Shown: piece after piece, positions 41,019 to 50,326 of the stretch
Numbering within the stretch: position 1 is the stretch's first letter
How the letters are laid out: the number at the start of each line of letters is the position of its first letter
Assembly: GCF_000745265.1 (NCBI RefSeq)
Contig: NZ_JQNN01000001.1
Location: 3,224,001 to 3,288,000 of the forward strand
Direction of reading: 5' to 3'
From: Massilia sp. 9096
Lineage (GTDB): Bacteria; Pseudomonadota; Gammaproteobacteria; Burkholderiales; Burkholderiaceae_D
Length of the DNA: 64,000 nucleotides
Position numbers and translations under genes: made by a program
Notes under the pieces: model-generated
Database searches by the model: none
What the model saw: only the letters and a program-made list of their open reading frames with translations
What the model was told of the DNA's origin: nothing

Positions 41019-42074
41019 TCAATTTTCCACCGCTGCCGACGACGCCGTCGTGGTCGTGTACTTCATCAGCAATCCTTTCGGGCCCACCGCCCAGCCGCTG
41101 TCCGGCCCGGCAAAGCCGACGGTATTCAGTGGCGTGCGGCCGATCACGGTCCAGGTCTTGCCGCCGTCGCGCGTGAGCCCCGAGCCGGCCAGGCCGGCGG
41201 CCACCAGGACCCCGCGCGTGCCCGGCACTGTGGCCACCACCGACAGGTAGCCGGCCGGCTGCACCGGCAGCGCGCGCCAGGTGGCGCCGCCGTCGTCGGT
41301 GCCGGCGCCGTTCACGCCGGCCAGGTGCCGGTTCTGGTAGTCGCCGCCGACCGCGATGCCGGTTTTCGCGTCGAGGAAGGCGACCGAGAACACACCCTTG
41401 GCGGCGGCGCCGGCCGGGATCGGGGTGCCCGCGGCGCGCCAGCTGCGGCCATGGTCGCTCGAGTGGAACACGCGCGATTCGCTCGCGCCGCCGGTGGCGA
41501 TCCAGGCATCGTCGGCGCCCGCCACCGCCAGGCAGGTGCCGCTGGCCGCGAACGCGCCCTCGTGCTCGAGCGCATCCAGGCCGCTGGTCGCCTGCGCGCG
41601 CCAGCTGCGGCCGCCATCGGCTGTCAGGTAGACCTGGAAACGGCCCTTGACCGGGTCGCCGAACAGGATGCCGTGCTGCTTGTCCCAGAACGCCATCGCA
41701 TCCCAGAAGCCGTCCGGGTCAGCGTTGGTGGCTTGCAGCTGCCAATGGGCGCCGCCGTCGTCGGTGCGGTAGATGCGCGAGGCGGCGCCGGGGCCGGCGC
41801 CCATCGCCACCGCACTGTCGGCATCGAAAGCCTGGATGTCGCGCAGGTCGATCCCGTCGGCGTCCGGCACCTGCAGCGCCTGCCAGTGGGCGCCGTCGAC
41901 GGTGCGCAGCACGGTGCCGTGGGCGCCGCTGGCCCAGGCAACCTTGGCGCTGACCACGGACAGGCCGCGCAGCTCGGCCGTGGTGCCGCTCGGGACGGCT
42001 TGCCAGGATTGGGCGGCGGCGGCGCCGCAAGTCAGGAAGGTGGCGAGGAACAGCGGGAGCGAACGTGAAGGCAT
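41019..42074 (-). CDS. YCF48/BNR-repeat beta-propeller protein, secreted
   Basis: The product has 351 residues. [20 protein letters not shown] is a signal peptide. Repeats of the form [22 protein letters not shown] and [10 protein letters not shown] are Asp-box/BNR blades as in Ycf48/HCF136-like photosystem assembly factors and sialidase-type propellers. In non-photosynthetic bacteria their role is unclear; a structural or binding function is the safest call. Confidence 0.82.
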   Translation of the reverse strand: MPSRSLPLFLATFLTCGAAAAQSWQAVPSGTTAELRGLSVVSAKVAWASGAHGTVLRTVDGAHWQALQVPDADGIDLRDIQAFDADSAVAMGAGPGAASRIYRTDDGGAHWQLQATNADPDGFWDAMAFWDKQHGILFGDPVKGRFQVYLTADGGRSWRAQATSGLDALEHEGAFAASGTCLAVAGADDAWIATGGASESRVFHSSDHGRSWRAAGTPIPAGAAAKGVFSVAFLDAKTGIAVGGDYQNRHLAGVNGAGTDDGGATWRALPVQPAGYLSVVATVPGTRGVLVAAGLAGSGLTRDGGKTWTVIGRTPLNTVGFAGPDSGWAVGPKGLLMKYTTTTASSAAVEN

Positions 42075-42167
42075 GGGCGGCGGCAGATCGAAGTGGTGGT
42101 TGACGATATTACACCGCTTGCGCCACTCTGCAATAATCTGGCACCCATCGACGACACGAGGACCCGA

Positions 42168-42644
42168 ATGACCACCCTAGAAACCCGCCCGCCGCTGCCG
42201 CCCTTCACCCGCGACAGCGCGATCCAGAAAGTCCGCCTGGCCGAAGACGGCTGGAACGCGCGCGACCCGCAGCGCGTGAGCCTGGCCTACACAGCCGACA
42301 GCCGCTGGCGCAACCGCGCCGAATTCGTCGAAGGGCGAGAGCAGATCGTCCAGTTCCTGGCGCGCAAATGGGCCAAGGAACTCGACTACCGCCTGATCAA
42401 GGAACTCTGGGCTTTCGAGGGCAACCGCATCGCCGTGCGCTACGCCTACGAATGGCACGACGATTCCGGCAACTGGTTCCGCTCCTACGGCAACGAGAAC
42501 TGGGAATTCGACGAGAACGGCCTGATGGCGCGCCGCTTCGCCTGCATCAACGACTTGCCGATCAAGCCGGAAGAGCGGAAATTCCACTGGCCGCTGGGAC
42601 GGCGGCCGGACGATCATCCGGGGCTGAGCGAACTGGGGTTGTAA
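42168..42644 (+). CDS. DUF1348 / NTF2-like protein
   Basis: The product has 158 residues. [20 protein letters not shown], then [20 protein letters not shown] and [20 protein letters not shown] then [20 protein letters not shown] are the conserved blocks of DUF1348, an NTF2/SnoaL-type cone fold. Function is unknown. Starts at ATG 42168. A palindromic terminator (42649-42672) follows. Confidence 0.9.
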   Translation: MTTLETRPPLPPFTRDSAIQKVRLAEDGWNARDPQRVSLAYTADSRWRNRAEFVEGREQIVQFLARKWAKELDYRLIKELWAFEGNRIAVRYAYEWHDDSGNWFRSYGNENWEFDENGLMARRFACINDLPIKPEERKFHWPLGRRPDDHPGLSELGL

Positions 42645-42676
42645 AAAAAGGCCGGCGCACAGGCCGGCCTTCTCAT
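42645..42676 (+). terminator. Terminator after the DUF1348 gene
   Basis: AAGGCCGGC and GCCGGCCTT around a short CACAG loop. It is preceded by seven A, so it can work for the minus-strand efflux operon, which ends at 42693, as well. Confidence 0.7.
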
Positions 42677-42692
42677 CAGCAGCGGAAACGGC

Positions 42693-44210
42693 TTACTTGC
42701 CGTCCGCCTGCGCCACCGCTTCCGGCGCGCCCTGGCTCCAGCCGCCGCCGAGCGCGCGCGCGACTTCGACCGCGGCCAGCAGGCGCTGGGTGCGGATCTG
42801 CGCGGCGGCGCGGTCGGCCGCCAGCGTGCTGCGCTGGGCGTCGGTGACGTCCAGGTAGGTCGACAGGCCGCGGTCGTAGCGGGCCTGCGCCACCAGCAGC
42901 GCGCGCGCGGCGGCTTGCTGGGCCTGGGCCTGCACGTCGCCCTGCTGCTGGCGCTGCTGCACGTCGGTCAGCGCATCCTCGACTTCGCGCAGCGCGGTCA
43001 AGAGGCGCTGCTCGTGGTTGGCGACCGCCTCGTCGTAGCGCGCCTGGGCCAGCTTCAGGTTGGCCTTGTTGCGGCCGGCGTCGAACACCGGCAGCGACAG
43101 CGCCAGCGGGCCGATCGAGAACTCGCGCGAGCTCGCCTTGGCCAGTTGGCTCAGCTGCTGCGACGCGAAGCCGTAGTTGGCGGTCAGCGACACGTCCGGA
43201 TAGAACGCGGCCTGGGCCACGCCGATCTGGGCGTTGGAGGCGCGCAGCTGGGCCACGCTGGCCGCCAGGTCCGGGCGCTGGCCCAGCAGGCTGGCCGGCA
43301 GGCCGACCGGGATGCTCGGCGGCTGCGGCAGCGCGACGTCTTGCGCCGGGGCCACCAGCGGCGCGCTCGGCGAGGCGCCGATCAGGGCCGCCAGGCCGTG
43401 CTCGAGCGTGTCGCGCTCGCGCTGGGCTTCATGCAGGTCGGCTTCGGCGTTGGCGCGCTCGATGCGGGTGCGCGACACGTCCAGCTCGTTCGACAGGCCG
43501 GCGTTGAAGCGCGCCTCGATCAGCCCTTCGGACTCCTTGCGCGTTCCCAGCGCGTTGCGCAGGATGGCGATCTCGGTGTCCAGGCCGCGCAGCTGCCAGT
43601 AGGCGGTGGCCACCTGGCTGGACAGCATCAGCAGCACGCCGTCGCGGTCGTCCTGGGCCGCCAGCGCCTGGGCGTCGGCGGCTTCGACCACGCGGCGCAC
43701 GCGGCCCCACAGGTCGAGCTCCCACGAGAAGCCGGCGCCGACTTCGTAGTTCATGCCATGCAGCGACTGGTGGCCGAACAGGATGCCCTCGGTGCTGTTC
43801 TGCGAGGTGCGCTGGTTCGACACGCCGGCGTTCACGTTCAGCGACGGCAGCTCGTTGGCGCGCGTCACGCCCAGCTGGGCCTGCGCCTGCACCAGGCGCT
43901 GCGCGGCGGCGCGCACGTTCGGGTTGCCGGTCATGGCGCGGGTCTCGAGCTGGTCGAGGGTGGCGTCGCCGAACACGCTCCACCAGTTGGCCGGCAGGCG
44001 CGCTTGTTCCGACACCTGGGCCACCGGCGCCGGCGGCGTGCTCTGGCCGGGTTCGGCCGGCGACTGGGTCGCGCCGCGCCAGGCGGACGCCAGGTCGATC
44101 CCTTTGGGCATCGTGAAATTGGGGCCGACGGTGCCGCAGGCGCTCAGCATCGCGGCCACGGCCGCCGCTGCGGCGGTGCGAAGGACAGGCTTGAAATTCA
44201 TTGTTTTCAT
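42693..44210 (-). CDS. NodT-family outer-membrane efflux lipoprotein
   Basis: The product has 505 residues. MKTMNFKPVLRTAAAAAVAA then MLSACGTVGPNF is a lipoprotein signal with LSAC lipobox. Two repeats of the TolC-type fold are visible, each with RPDLAASVAQLRASNAQIGV-like and ALREVEDALTDVQQ motifs. It forms the outer-membrane channel for the emrA-emrB-like genes upstream, of which it is the third in the operon (19 bp gap). Confidence 0.92.
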   Translation of the reverse strand: MKTMNFKPVLRTAAAAAVAAMLSACGTVGPNFTMPKGIDLASAWRGATQSPAEPGQSTPPAPVAQVSEQARLPANWWSVFGDATLDQLETRAMTGNPNVRAAAQRLVQAQAQLGVTRANELPSLNVNAGVSNQRTSQNSTEGILFGHQSLHGMNYEVGAGFSWELDLWGRVRRVVEAADAQALAAQDDRDGVLLMLSSQVATAYWQLRGLDTEIAILRNALGTRKESEGLIEARFNAGLSNELDVSRTRIERANAEADLHEAQRERDTLEHGLAALIGASPSAPLVAPAQDVALPQPPSIPVGLPASLLGQRPDLAASVAQLRASNAQIGVAQAAFYPDVSLTANYGFASQQLSQLAKASSREFSIGPLALSLPVFDAGRNKANLKLAQARYDEAVANHEQRLLTALREVEDALTDVQQRQQQGDVQAQAQQAAARALLVAQARYDRGLSTYLDVTDAQRSTLAADRAAAQIRTQRLLAAVEVARALGGGWSQGAPEAVAQADGK

Positions 44211-44229
44211 TGGTTTTCTTATTCCGTAA

Positions 44230-45837
44230 TCAGTGACCGCCGCCGCCGGCGCCGCCGGGCGACTTGACCTTGTCGGCGAACCACAGCACCAGGATGGCCG
44301 CCAGCAGGATGAACCCGACCAGCCAGAAGCCGTCGTTGTAGGCCATCACGAAGGCCTCGCGCCGCACGATGCGGTCGATCGCGGCGATCGCCTGGTTGGC
44401 CGCGGTGGCCGCGTCCATGCCCTGGCCGATGAACACCTGGGTCAGCGAGTCCAGGCGGCTTTGCGTGGCGGCGGCCGCCATCGACACCGACTCGCCCAGG
44501 CGCTCGGAGTGGAAGTGTTCGCGGTTGGTCAGCGCGGTGCCGAGCATCGCGATGCCGACCGAGCCGCCCAGGTTGCGGGTCATGTTGAACAGGCTCGATG
44601 CCGACGCCATGTCCTTCATCGGGATGCCGTTCATCGCGAAGTTCGACAGCGTCAGCATCACGAACGGCTGGCCGATCGCGCGGATGACCTGGGTGACCAT
44701 CAGCTGGTCGTAGCCGGTGGTCGCATCCATGTAGGCGTTCATCATGCACGAGATGCCGAACATCGCCAGGCCGAACATGCACATGATGCGGTTGTCGATC
44801 TTGCCCGACAGGCGCGCCACGAACGGCATCACGAACAGCTGCGGCAAGCCCATCCAGGCGATCACTTCACCGATCTGCATCGGCGAGTAGCCAGCGATCT
44901 GGCCCAGGTACAGCGGCAGCAGGTACGAGGAGCCGTACAGGCCCATGCCGACCACCGCCGACAGCGCGGTCGCGACCAGGAAGTTGCGCTGCCCATACAG
45001 GCGCAGGTTGACGAAGGGGTCGGGCCGCGAAAAGCTCGTCACCACCCAGCCGAGGATGCCGACAATGGACAGCGCGGCGAAGGTGTTCACGAACGGCGAG
45101 TCGAACCAGTCCTTGGTATTGCCCTCTTCCAGGAAAATGGTAAGGCTGGCCAGGCCGGTCGCCATCAGCGCGATGCCGAGCCAGTCGGCGTTGAGCAGGA
45201 CCTTGAGGTTGCGCGGCTCCTTGTCGAGGCCCCAGTACATGCCAGCGATCAGCAGCACGCCAGGCACCCAGTTGATGTAGAAGATCGAGGGCCAGCCGTA
45301 CAGCTCGGTCAGGTAGCCGCCCAGGGTCGGGCCCATGGCCGGCGCCAGCGTCGCGGTCAGGCCGAACATCGCCATGCCGGTGGCGCGCTTGGCCGGCGGC
45401 AGGCGCGTCATCACCAGCGTCATCGCCATCGGGATCAGCGCGCCGCCGGTGAAGCCCTGCAGCATGCGGAACACGATCATGCTGGACAGGCTCCAGGCCG
45501 CGCCGCACAGGGTCGAGAACAGCAGGAACAGCGCGGTGGTGCCCATCAGGTAGCGCCGCTGGCCGAGCGCGCGCACGAACAGCGCGGTCAGCGGGATCAC
45601 CACGATTTCCGCACACAGGTAGGCGGTCGAGACCCACGAACCCTCTTCCTGGGTGGCCGACAGCGCGCCCAGGATGTCACGCAGCGACGAGTTGGTGATC
45701 TGGATGTCGAGCACCGCCATGAAGGCGCCCAGCATGCCGGCCGCCACCGCCACCCAGGTGCGCGCATCGATGTGCGACCCGTTGGCGGGTGGAGCGAAGC
45801 CCTGCGGCGGCGCCATAGGCTTGGTGGAGGTGGCCAT
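44230..45837 (-). CDS. EmrB/QacA-type MFS drug exporter (DHA2)
   Basis: The product has 535 residues with 14 hydrophobic segments. VAAGMLGAFMAVLDIQITNS (about 32), WVSTAYLCAEIVVIPL, and RMLQGFTGGALIPMAMTLVM with LPPAKRATGMAMFGL are the DHA2 signatures. It exports drugs by proton antiport, in a tripartite complex with the membrane fusion protein at 45849 and the NodT protein at 42693. Confidence 0.93.
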   Translation of the reverse strand: MATSTKPMAPPQGFAPPANGSHIDARTWVAVAAGMLGAFMAVLDIQITNSSLRDILGALSATQEEGSWVSTAYLCAEIVVIPLTALFVRALGQRRYLMGTTALFLLFSTLCGAAWSLSSMIVFRMLQGFTGGALIPMAMTLVMTRLPPAKRATGMAMFGLTATLAPAMGPTLGGYLTELYGWPSIFYINWVPGVLLIAGMYWGLDKEPRNLKVLLNADWLGIALMATGLASLTIFLEEGNTKDWFDSPFVNTFAALSIVGILGWVVTSFSRPDPFVNLRLYGQRNFLVATALSAVVGMGLYGSSYLLPLYLGQIAGYSPMQIGEVIAWMGLPQLFVMPFVARLSGKIDNRIMCMFGLAMFGISCMMNAYMDATTGYDQLMVTQVIRAIGQPFVMLTLSNFAMNGIPMKDMASASSLFNMTRNLGGSVGIAMLGTALTNREHFHSERLGESVSMAAAATQSRLDSLTQVFIGQGMDAATAANQAIAAIDRIVRREAFVMAYNDGFWLVGFILLAAILVLWFADKVKSPGGAGGGGH

Positions 45838-45848
45838 CGTCGTCCTTG

Positions 45849-47012
45849 TTACTTGGCGGCGGTGGCGGCGTTGGCGCCGGCCGCGTTGTTTTGCGCGCCC
45901 TGCTGGCGCAGGTCGACTTCGACTTCGGTCGACATGCCCGGCACCAGGCGGCCCGCGTAGTTCTTCAGGTCTTGCGGCGCGAAGGTGATCTTGACCGGCA
46001 CGCGCTGGACGATCTTGGTGAAGTTGCCGGTGGCGTTATCGGCCGGCAGCAGCGCGAACTGGTTGCCCGAGGCCGGCGCGAAGCTGTCCACGCGCCCGAT
46101 CAGCTCTTTCTTGGGCAGCGCGTCGACCGAGATCTTCACCTGCTGGCCCGGCACCAGGCCCGGCAGCTGGGTTTCCTTGAAGTTGGCGACCACCCACACG
46201 TCGTCCTGCACGATCGCGGCCAGTTGCTGGCCCGGCTGCACGCGCGCGCCGACTTCGACGCTGCGCTTGCCGATGCGGCCCGACACCGGCGCCACGATCT
46301 GGTTGTAGCCGAGCTGCTGCTGGGCGTCCTTCAGCTGGGTCTGCAGCACCTTGACCTGCGACTGCAGCACGGTGCGGGCCGAGTTGGCCGATGAGATCTG
46401 GGCCTGGGCGGCGGCGACGTTCTCGCGGCGCGCGGCGACGTCGGCGGCCGCGCCGGCGCGCGCGGCGGTGGCGGCGTCGACTTCGGCGCGCGACACGGCC
46501 TTCATCTGCGAATTGAACAGCTGGCCGTAGCGCTGCGCGTCCTGGCGTGCGCGCACCGAGTTGGCTTCGGCCTGGGCGACCTGGGCCTTGGCGGCGGCCG
46601 CCTGCGCCTTGGCCTGCTCGATGGCGGCATTCGACTGGACGATCTGCTGCTGCACGCTGGCGATCTGGGCCTGGATGTTATCGACGCGCACGCGCTGGTC
46701 GGCCGGATCGAGTTCGACCAGCACGTCGCCGGCCTTGACCACCTGGTTGTCGTCGAACATGACCTTGGTCACGATGCCCGGGATGCGGCCGGAGACGTTG
46801 TGCACGTGGCCGGTGACATAGGCATTGTCGGTCTCGACGAAGTTATGGCTGCGGTACCACATGCGGCCACCGGCGACGATAGCCGCGATGGCGATCAGGC
46901 CGACCACGATCAGCACGCGCTTGGGCGGGCCCTTGCTGGCATTGGCGGGCACGGCGGCGCCCGGCGGGACGGCGGACGGTTTCTGCTCAACCGTGGTTTG
47001 CGTATCAGGCAT
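45849..47012 (-). CDS. EmrA-type membrane fusion protein (HlyD family)
   Basis: The product has 387 residues. ATG 47012 (MPDTQTTVEQKPSAV) follows CCGGAG; a frame open to 47099 has no homology. One membrane anchor (about 30-50) is followed by the lipoyl/barrel halves YVTGHVHNVSGRIPGIVTKV and GYNQIVAPVSGRIGKRSVEV, separated by a long coiled coil (about 110-220). It links the EmrB-type pump with the NodT channel. It is first in the operon and divergent from the TetR gene. Confidence 0.93.
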   Translation of the reverse strand: MPDTQTTVEQKPSAVPPGAAVPANASKGPPKRVLIVVGLIAIAAIVAGGRMWYRSHNFVETDNAYVTGHVHNVSGRIPGIVTKVMFDDNQVVKAGDVLVELDPADQRVRVDNIQAQIASVQQQIVQSNAAIEQAKAQAAAAKAQVAQAEANSVRARQDAQRYGQLFNSQMKAVSRAEVDAATAARAGAAADVAARRENVAAAQAQISSANSARTVLQSQVKVLQTQLKDAQQQLGYNQIVAPVSGRIGKRSVEVGARVQPGQQLAAIVQDDVWVVANFKETQLPGLVPGQQVKISVDALPKKELIGRVDSFAPASGNQFALLPADNATGNFTKIVQRVPVKITFAPQDLKNYAGRLVPGMSTEVEVDLRQQGAQNNAAGANAATAAK

Positions 47013-47082
47013 GAAGCACTCCGGAAAAAAAATAATGAAAATGGTCAATCCCATTATTGGGCAAGATCCGGCGGAAGTCAAG

Positions 47083-47106
47083 AAATGAAACGGTTGCATT
47101 TCATTT
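47083..47106. promoter_or_regulatory. Palindromic operator between emrA and the TetR gene
   Basis: AAATGAAA (47083-47090), 8-bp spacer, TTTCATTT (47099-47106). It lies in the 116-bp divergent gap, the expected TetR binding site controlling both directions. Confidence 0.7.
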
Positions 47107-47128
47107 TGAAGTGGACTAGAGTGTGGTC

Positions 47129-47788
47129 ATGGACAATTCAACGCAAGACGCCGCCGACTGCCCCGGCAAGTCGGCCGGCCGCCCGAAGGCTGCGGACGTC
47201 GAGGCGCGCATGCAGGAGCTGCTGCAGGCTGCCGGCGAGCTGTTCCTGAAGAACGGCTACACCAAGACGAGCCTCGAAGCGATCGCGCGCGCGGCCCACG
47301 TGGCGGTGCGCACCATCTACGTCAAGTTCGGCGGCAAGGCCGGCCTGCTCAACGCCGTGCTGGCCGCCAAGCGCGACCATTTCTTCCGCAGCCAGCCGAT
47401 GGAAACCGATCCGCGCCCGCTGCGCGAGGTGGTCGGCGAATTCGCGCGCCAGATGTACGACATGAAAAACTCGCCGGAAGCGATCGAGCTGCAGCGCGTG
47501 GTGATGGCCGAGGCGCCGACCAACCCCGAACTGGCCGAAGCGTTCTGGAACAGCGGCCCCGGCCGCACCCGCGAGATGCTGGCGCGCTATTTCGCCCGTC
47601 CCGAGATCCGCGCCCAGATGCGCCCCGACGTGCCGCTCGACCTGCTGCCCAGCCACCTGCTGGCCTGCATCTCGGGCGAGCAGCTGCTGTGCTTCATGCC
47701 GCAATTCCGGGTGCGTTCGGTCGAAGATGGCCGGCGCGACCTCGATCGCCGCCTCGACCTGTTCTACCTCAGCGTGCTGCCGGCTTGA
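47129..47788 (+). CDS. TetR-family repressor of the efflux operon
   Basis: The product has 219 residues. The HTH region (about 30-75) reads LLQAAGELFLKNGYTKTSLE then AIARAAHVAVRTIYVKFGGK, the canonical TetR recognition helix. The C-terminal ligand domain is all helical. It is divergently transcribed from the efflux operon with a palindrome between, so it most likely represses emrA-emrB-nodT until a substrate binds. Confidence 0.92.
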   Translation: MDNSTQDAADCPGKSAGRPKAADVEARMQELLQAAGELFLKNGYTKTSLEAIARAAHVAVRTIYVKFGGKAGLLNAVLAAKRDHFFRSQPMETDPRPLREVVGEFARQMYDMKNSPEAIELQRVVMAEAPTNPELAEAFWNSGPGRTREMLARYFARPEIRAQMRPDVPLDLLPSHLLACISGEQLLCFMPQFRVRSVEDGRRDLDRRLDLFYLSVLPA

Positions 47789-47866
47789 GTGGCCGGGTCT
47801 ATGTGCGCTATCGAACGGACCCGCCTGCTTGCATCGGGCATCCTGGGATCTTTGAAGGAGGATGTC

Positions 47867-47926
47867 ATGAACATGATAAATAAAATGATCAGCGTAGAGC
47901 GTCCGTTCTACGAGGAGGCGGCATGA
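47867..47926 (+). CDS. Very small leader ORF, 19 aa
   Basis: ATG 47867 has the excellent site AAGGAGGA 5 bp upstream. It reads MNMINKMISVERPFYEEAA and its TGA overlaps the ATG of the next gene (ATGA). It may only serve to load ribosomes for the downstream gene or be a genuine microprotein. Confidence 0.45.
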   Translation: MNMINKMISVERPFYEEAA

Positions 47927-48108
47927 GCAAGTCTTCCCGTTACGAATGGCGTGACCAGCAAGCCGCGCTCCAGGAGCGCATGAAAGGCTTCCTCGAAAAC
48001 CCGGGCACCGAGCAGCTCGAAGCCGTGGTCGCAGAAATGCGCGCCTATGCTTCCGCCGCCGAGTCCGGCCAGATCGAGATCCCGCAGCGCTGGACCAGCT
48101 ACAACTGA
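47923..48108 (+). CDS. Hypothetical protein, 61 aa
   Basis: ATG 47923 has GAGGAGG upstream. MSKSSRYEWRDQQAALQERM then FLENPGTEQLEAVVAEMRAY is a small helical, soluble protein. The family is not recognised. It is followed by a terminator whose T-tract was the target of the IS insertions. Confidence 0.65.
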   Translation: MSKSSRYEWRDQQAALQERMKGFLENPGTEQLEAVVAEMRAYASAAESGQIEIPQRWTSYN

Positions 48109-48130
48109 AACCGGGCCTGGCCCAACCGAC

Positions 48131-48163
48131 ATGCCGTCCAGTGCGCTGGGCGGCATTTTTTAT
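48131..48163 (+). terminator. Terminator, T-tract occupied by an IS target site
   Basis: ATGCCGTCCAG, loop TGCG, CTGGGCGGCAT and then TTTTTTAT. The 8-bp TTTTTTAT is the first of three identical target duplications around the two IS copies. Confidence 0.85.
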
Positions 48164-49238
48164 GGCTGTGTTCGCGTTAGTTAAGTGAACCAAACGGCGT
48201 TGCCGAAGTCTTACGCATTGTCGAGTTAGCCCATCGGGAGTGACGATGCAACGGCCCACCTTCAGCGAATTGTTCGCCCTGCTTTCTGGCGCAACATTGT
48301 CCAGCAGCGAGCTGGCGCAATTGCGCGCCTGGATCGCCGGCATCCGCGACCCGACCGAGTGCCTGGCGCTGGTCGAAGCGGCCGCGGCAGGCCGGCCCTG
48401 TCCGCATTGCAGCGCTGTGCGGCTGCACCGCTGCGGCCGCGCCAGCGGCTTGCAACGGTTTCGCTGCCTCGGCTGTGCCCGCTCTTTCAATGCCCTGACC
48501 GGCACACCGCTGGCGCGGCTGCGCAAGCGCGAGCGCTGGCTGCCCTATCTTCAGTGCATGCTCGAGTCGCGTACCGTACGCCAGGCCGCGCGCGACACGG
48601 GCGTGCACCGAACCACGAGTTTTCGCTGGCGCCACCGGTTCGGACCGGGCGCCGCGCACCATCGGCCGTCGATGTTGTCGGCGATCGTCGAAGCCGACGA
48701 AACCTATCGCCTCGAATCGCAAAAGGGCGCGCGGCAGTTGACGCGACCGCCCCGGCGACGCGGCGGCGTGGCCAGCCGGCGCGGCATCAACCGCGAGCAC
48801 GACTGCCTGCTGGTGGTGCGCGATCGCAACGGCCTGACGCTGGATTTTCATACCGGCCGCGGTCCCGTGACGGCAGCACAATTGCGCTCGCGCCTGACAC
48901 CCGTGCTTTCTCCAGACGTGCTCTTGATCAGCGACAGCGCAGCGGCGTATGCCCGCTTCGCCGCAGAGACCGGGATCACGCACGCGCCCGTCAACCTGCG
49001 CGCGGGCCGGCGTGCACGCGGCGCGATCCATCTCCAGAACGTCAATGGCTGGCACAGCCGTTTCAAAAATTGGCTGATGCGCTTCAAAGGTGTTGCCAGC
49101 CGTTACCTGGCGAACTATTCTGGGTGGCAGCGGCTACTCGATGCACACGAGTTGAAGACACCTCGCAATGGCTGTGTGCTGCGGTACGTCAAGCTCAGTC
49201 AAGGTAGGCTAAAACGTCGACTTAACGCGAACACAGCC
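48164..49238 (+). mobile_element. IS1595-family insertion sequence, copy 1 (1075 bp)
   Basis: Terminal inverted repeats are GGCTGTGTTCGCGTTA at 48164 on and TAACGCGAACACAGCC ending 49238, 16 bp perfect. It is flanked by TTTTTTAT at 48156-48163 and 49239-49246. It carries one transposase gene, which is frameshifted at its 3' end by one missing G near 49163. Copy 2 starts directly after the second duplication. Confidence 0.95.
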
Positions 49239-49271
49239 TTTTTTATGGCTGTGTTCGCGTTAGTTAAGTGA
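48246..49271 (+). pseudogene. IS1595-type transposase, 3' frameshift (copy 1)
   Basis: The zinc ribbon PCPHCSAVRLHRCGR (about 50) and the DDE-type core (AIVEADETYRLE, LLISDSAAAYARFA, NVNGWHSRFKNWLMRFKGVA) match copy 2 almost residue for residue. One G is missing after 49163 (CACCTCGC versus CACCTGCGC in copy 2). The frame then runs past the IS end into copy 2, changing the last 37 or so residues (ending FMAVFALVK). The core residues are intact, so partial activity is not excluded. Confidence 0.85.
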
Positions 49272-50322
49272 ACCAAACGGCGTTGCCGAAGTCTTACGCA
49301 TTGTCGAGTTAGCCCATCGGGAGTGACGATGCAAAGGCCCACCTTCAGCGAATTGTTCACCCTGCTTTCTGGCGCAACATTGTCCAGCAGCGAGCTGGCG
49401 CAATTGCGCGCCTGGATCGCCGGCATCCGCGACCCGTCCGAGTGCCTGGCGCTGGTCGAAGCGGCCGCGGCAGGCCGGCCCTGTCCGCATTGCAGCGGTA
49501 TGCGGCTGCACCGCTGCGGCCGCGCCAGCGGCTTGCAACGGTTTCGCTGCCTCGGCTGTGCCCGCTCTTTCAATGCCCTGACCGGCACACCGCTGGCGCG
49601 GCTGCGCAAGCGCGAGCGCTGGCTGCCCTATCTTCAGTGCATGCTCGAGTCGCGTACCGTACGCCAGGCCGCGCGCGACACCGGCGTGCACCGAACCACG
49701 AGTTTTCGCTGGCGCCACCGGTTCGGACCGGGCGCCGCGCACCATCGGCCGTCGATGTTGTCGGCGATCGTCGAAGCCGACGAAACCTATCGCCTCGAAT
49801 CGCAAAAGGGCGCGCGGCAGTTGACGCGACCGCCCCGGCGACGCGGCGGCGTGGCCAGCCGGCGCGGCATCAACCGCGAGCACGACTGCCTGCTGGTGGT
49901 GCGCGATCGCAACGGCCTGACGCTGGATTTTCATACCGGCCGCGGTCCCGTGACGGCAGCACAATTGCGCTCGCGCCTGACACCCGTGCTTTCTCCAGAC
50001 GTGCTCTTGATCAGCGACAGTGCAGCGGCGTATGCCCGCTTCGCCGCCGAGACCGGGATCACGCACGCGCCCGTCAACCTGCGCGCGGGCCGGCGTGCAC
50101 GCGGCGCGATCCATCTCCAGAACGTCAATGGTTGGCACAGCCGTTTCAAAAGCTGGCTGATGCGCTTCAAGGGTGTCGCCAGCCGTTACCTGGCGAACTA
50201 TTCCGGCTGGCAGCGGTTACTCGATGCACATGAGTTGAAGACACCTGCGCAATGGCTGTGTGCTGCGGTACGTCAAGCTCAGCCAAGGTAGGCTAAAACG
50301 TCGACTTAACGCGAACACAGCC
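49247..50322 (+). mobile_element. IS1595-family insertion sequence, copy 2 (1076 bp)
   Basis: The termini are the same as copy 1 (49247 on; ending 50322). It is flanked by TTTTTTAT at 49239-49246 and 50323-50330. It is nearly identical to copy 1 and has a full-length transposase. Confidence 0.95.
49329..50291 (+). CDS. IS1595-type transposase (copy 2, intact)
   Basis: About 320 residues, ATG 49329 (a GTG lies two codons upstream). The N-terminal zinc ribbon (PCPHCSGMRLHRCGRAS), HTH-like TGVHRTTSFRWRHRF and the catalytic core AIVEADETYRLESQ / LLISDSAAAY / HLQNVNGWHSRFK follow the ISXO2/IS1595 pattern, in which the second D is in SDSA and the last position is in NVNGWHS. It moves the element by cut-and-paste. 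Confidence 0.93.
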   Translation: MQRPTFSELFTLLSGATLSSSELAQLRAWIAGIRDPSECLALVEAAAAGRPCPHCSGMRLHRCGRASGLQRFRCLGCARSFNALTGTPLARLRKRERWLPYLQCMLESRTVRQAARDTGVHRTTSFRWRHRFGPGAAHHRPSMLSAIVEADETYRLESQKGARQLTRPPRRRGGVASRRGINREHDCLLVVRDRNGLTLDFHTGRGPVTAAQLRSRLTPVLSPDVLLISDSAAAYARFAAETGITHAPVNLRAGRRARGAIHLQNVNGWHSRFKSWLMRFKGVASRYLANYSGWQRLLDAHELKTPAQWLCAAVRQAQPR

Positions 50323-50326
50323 TTTT

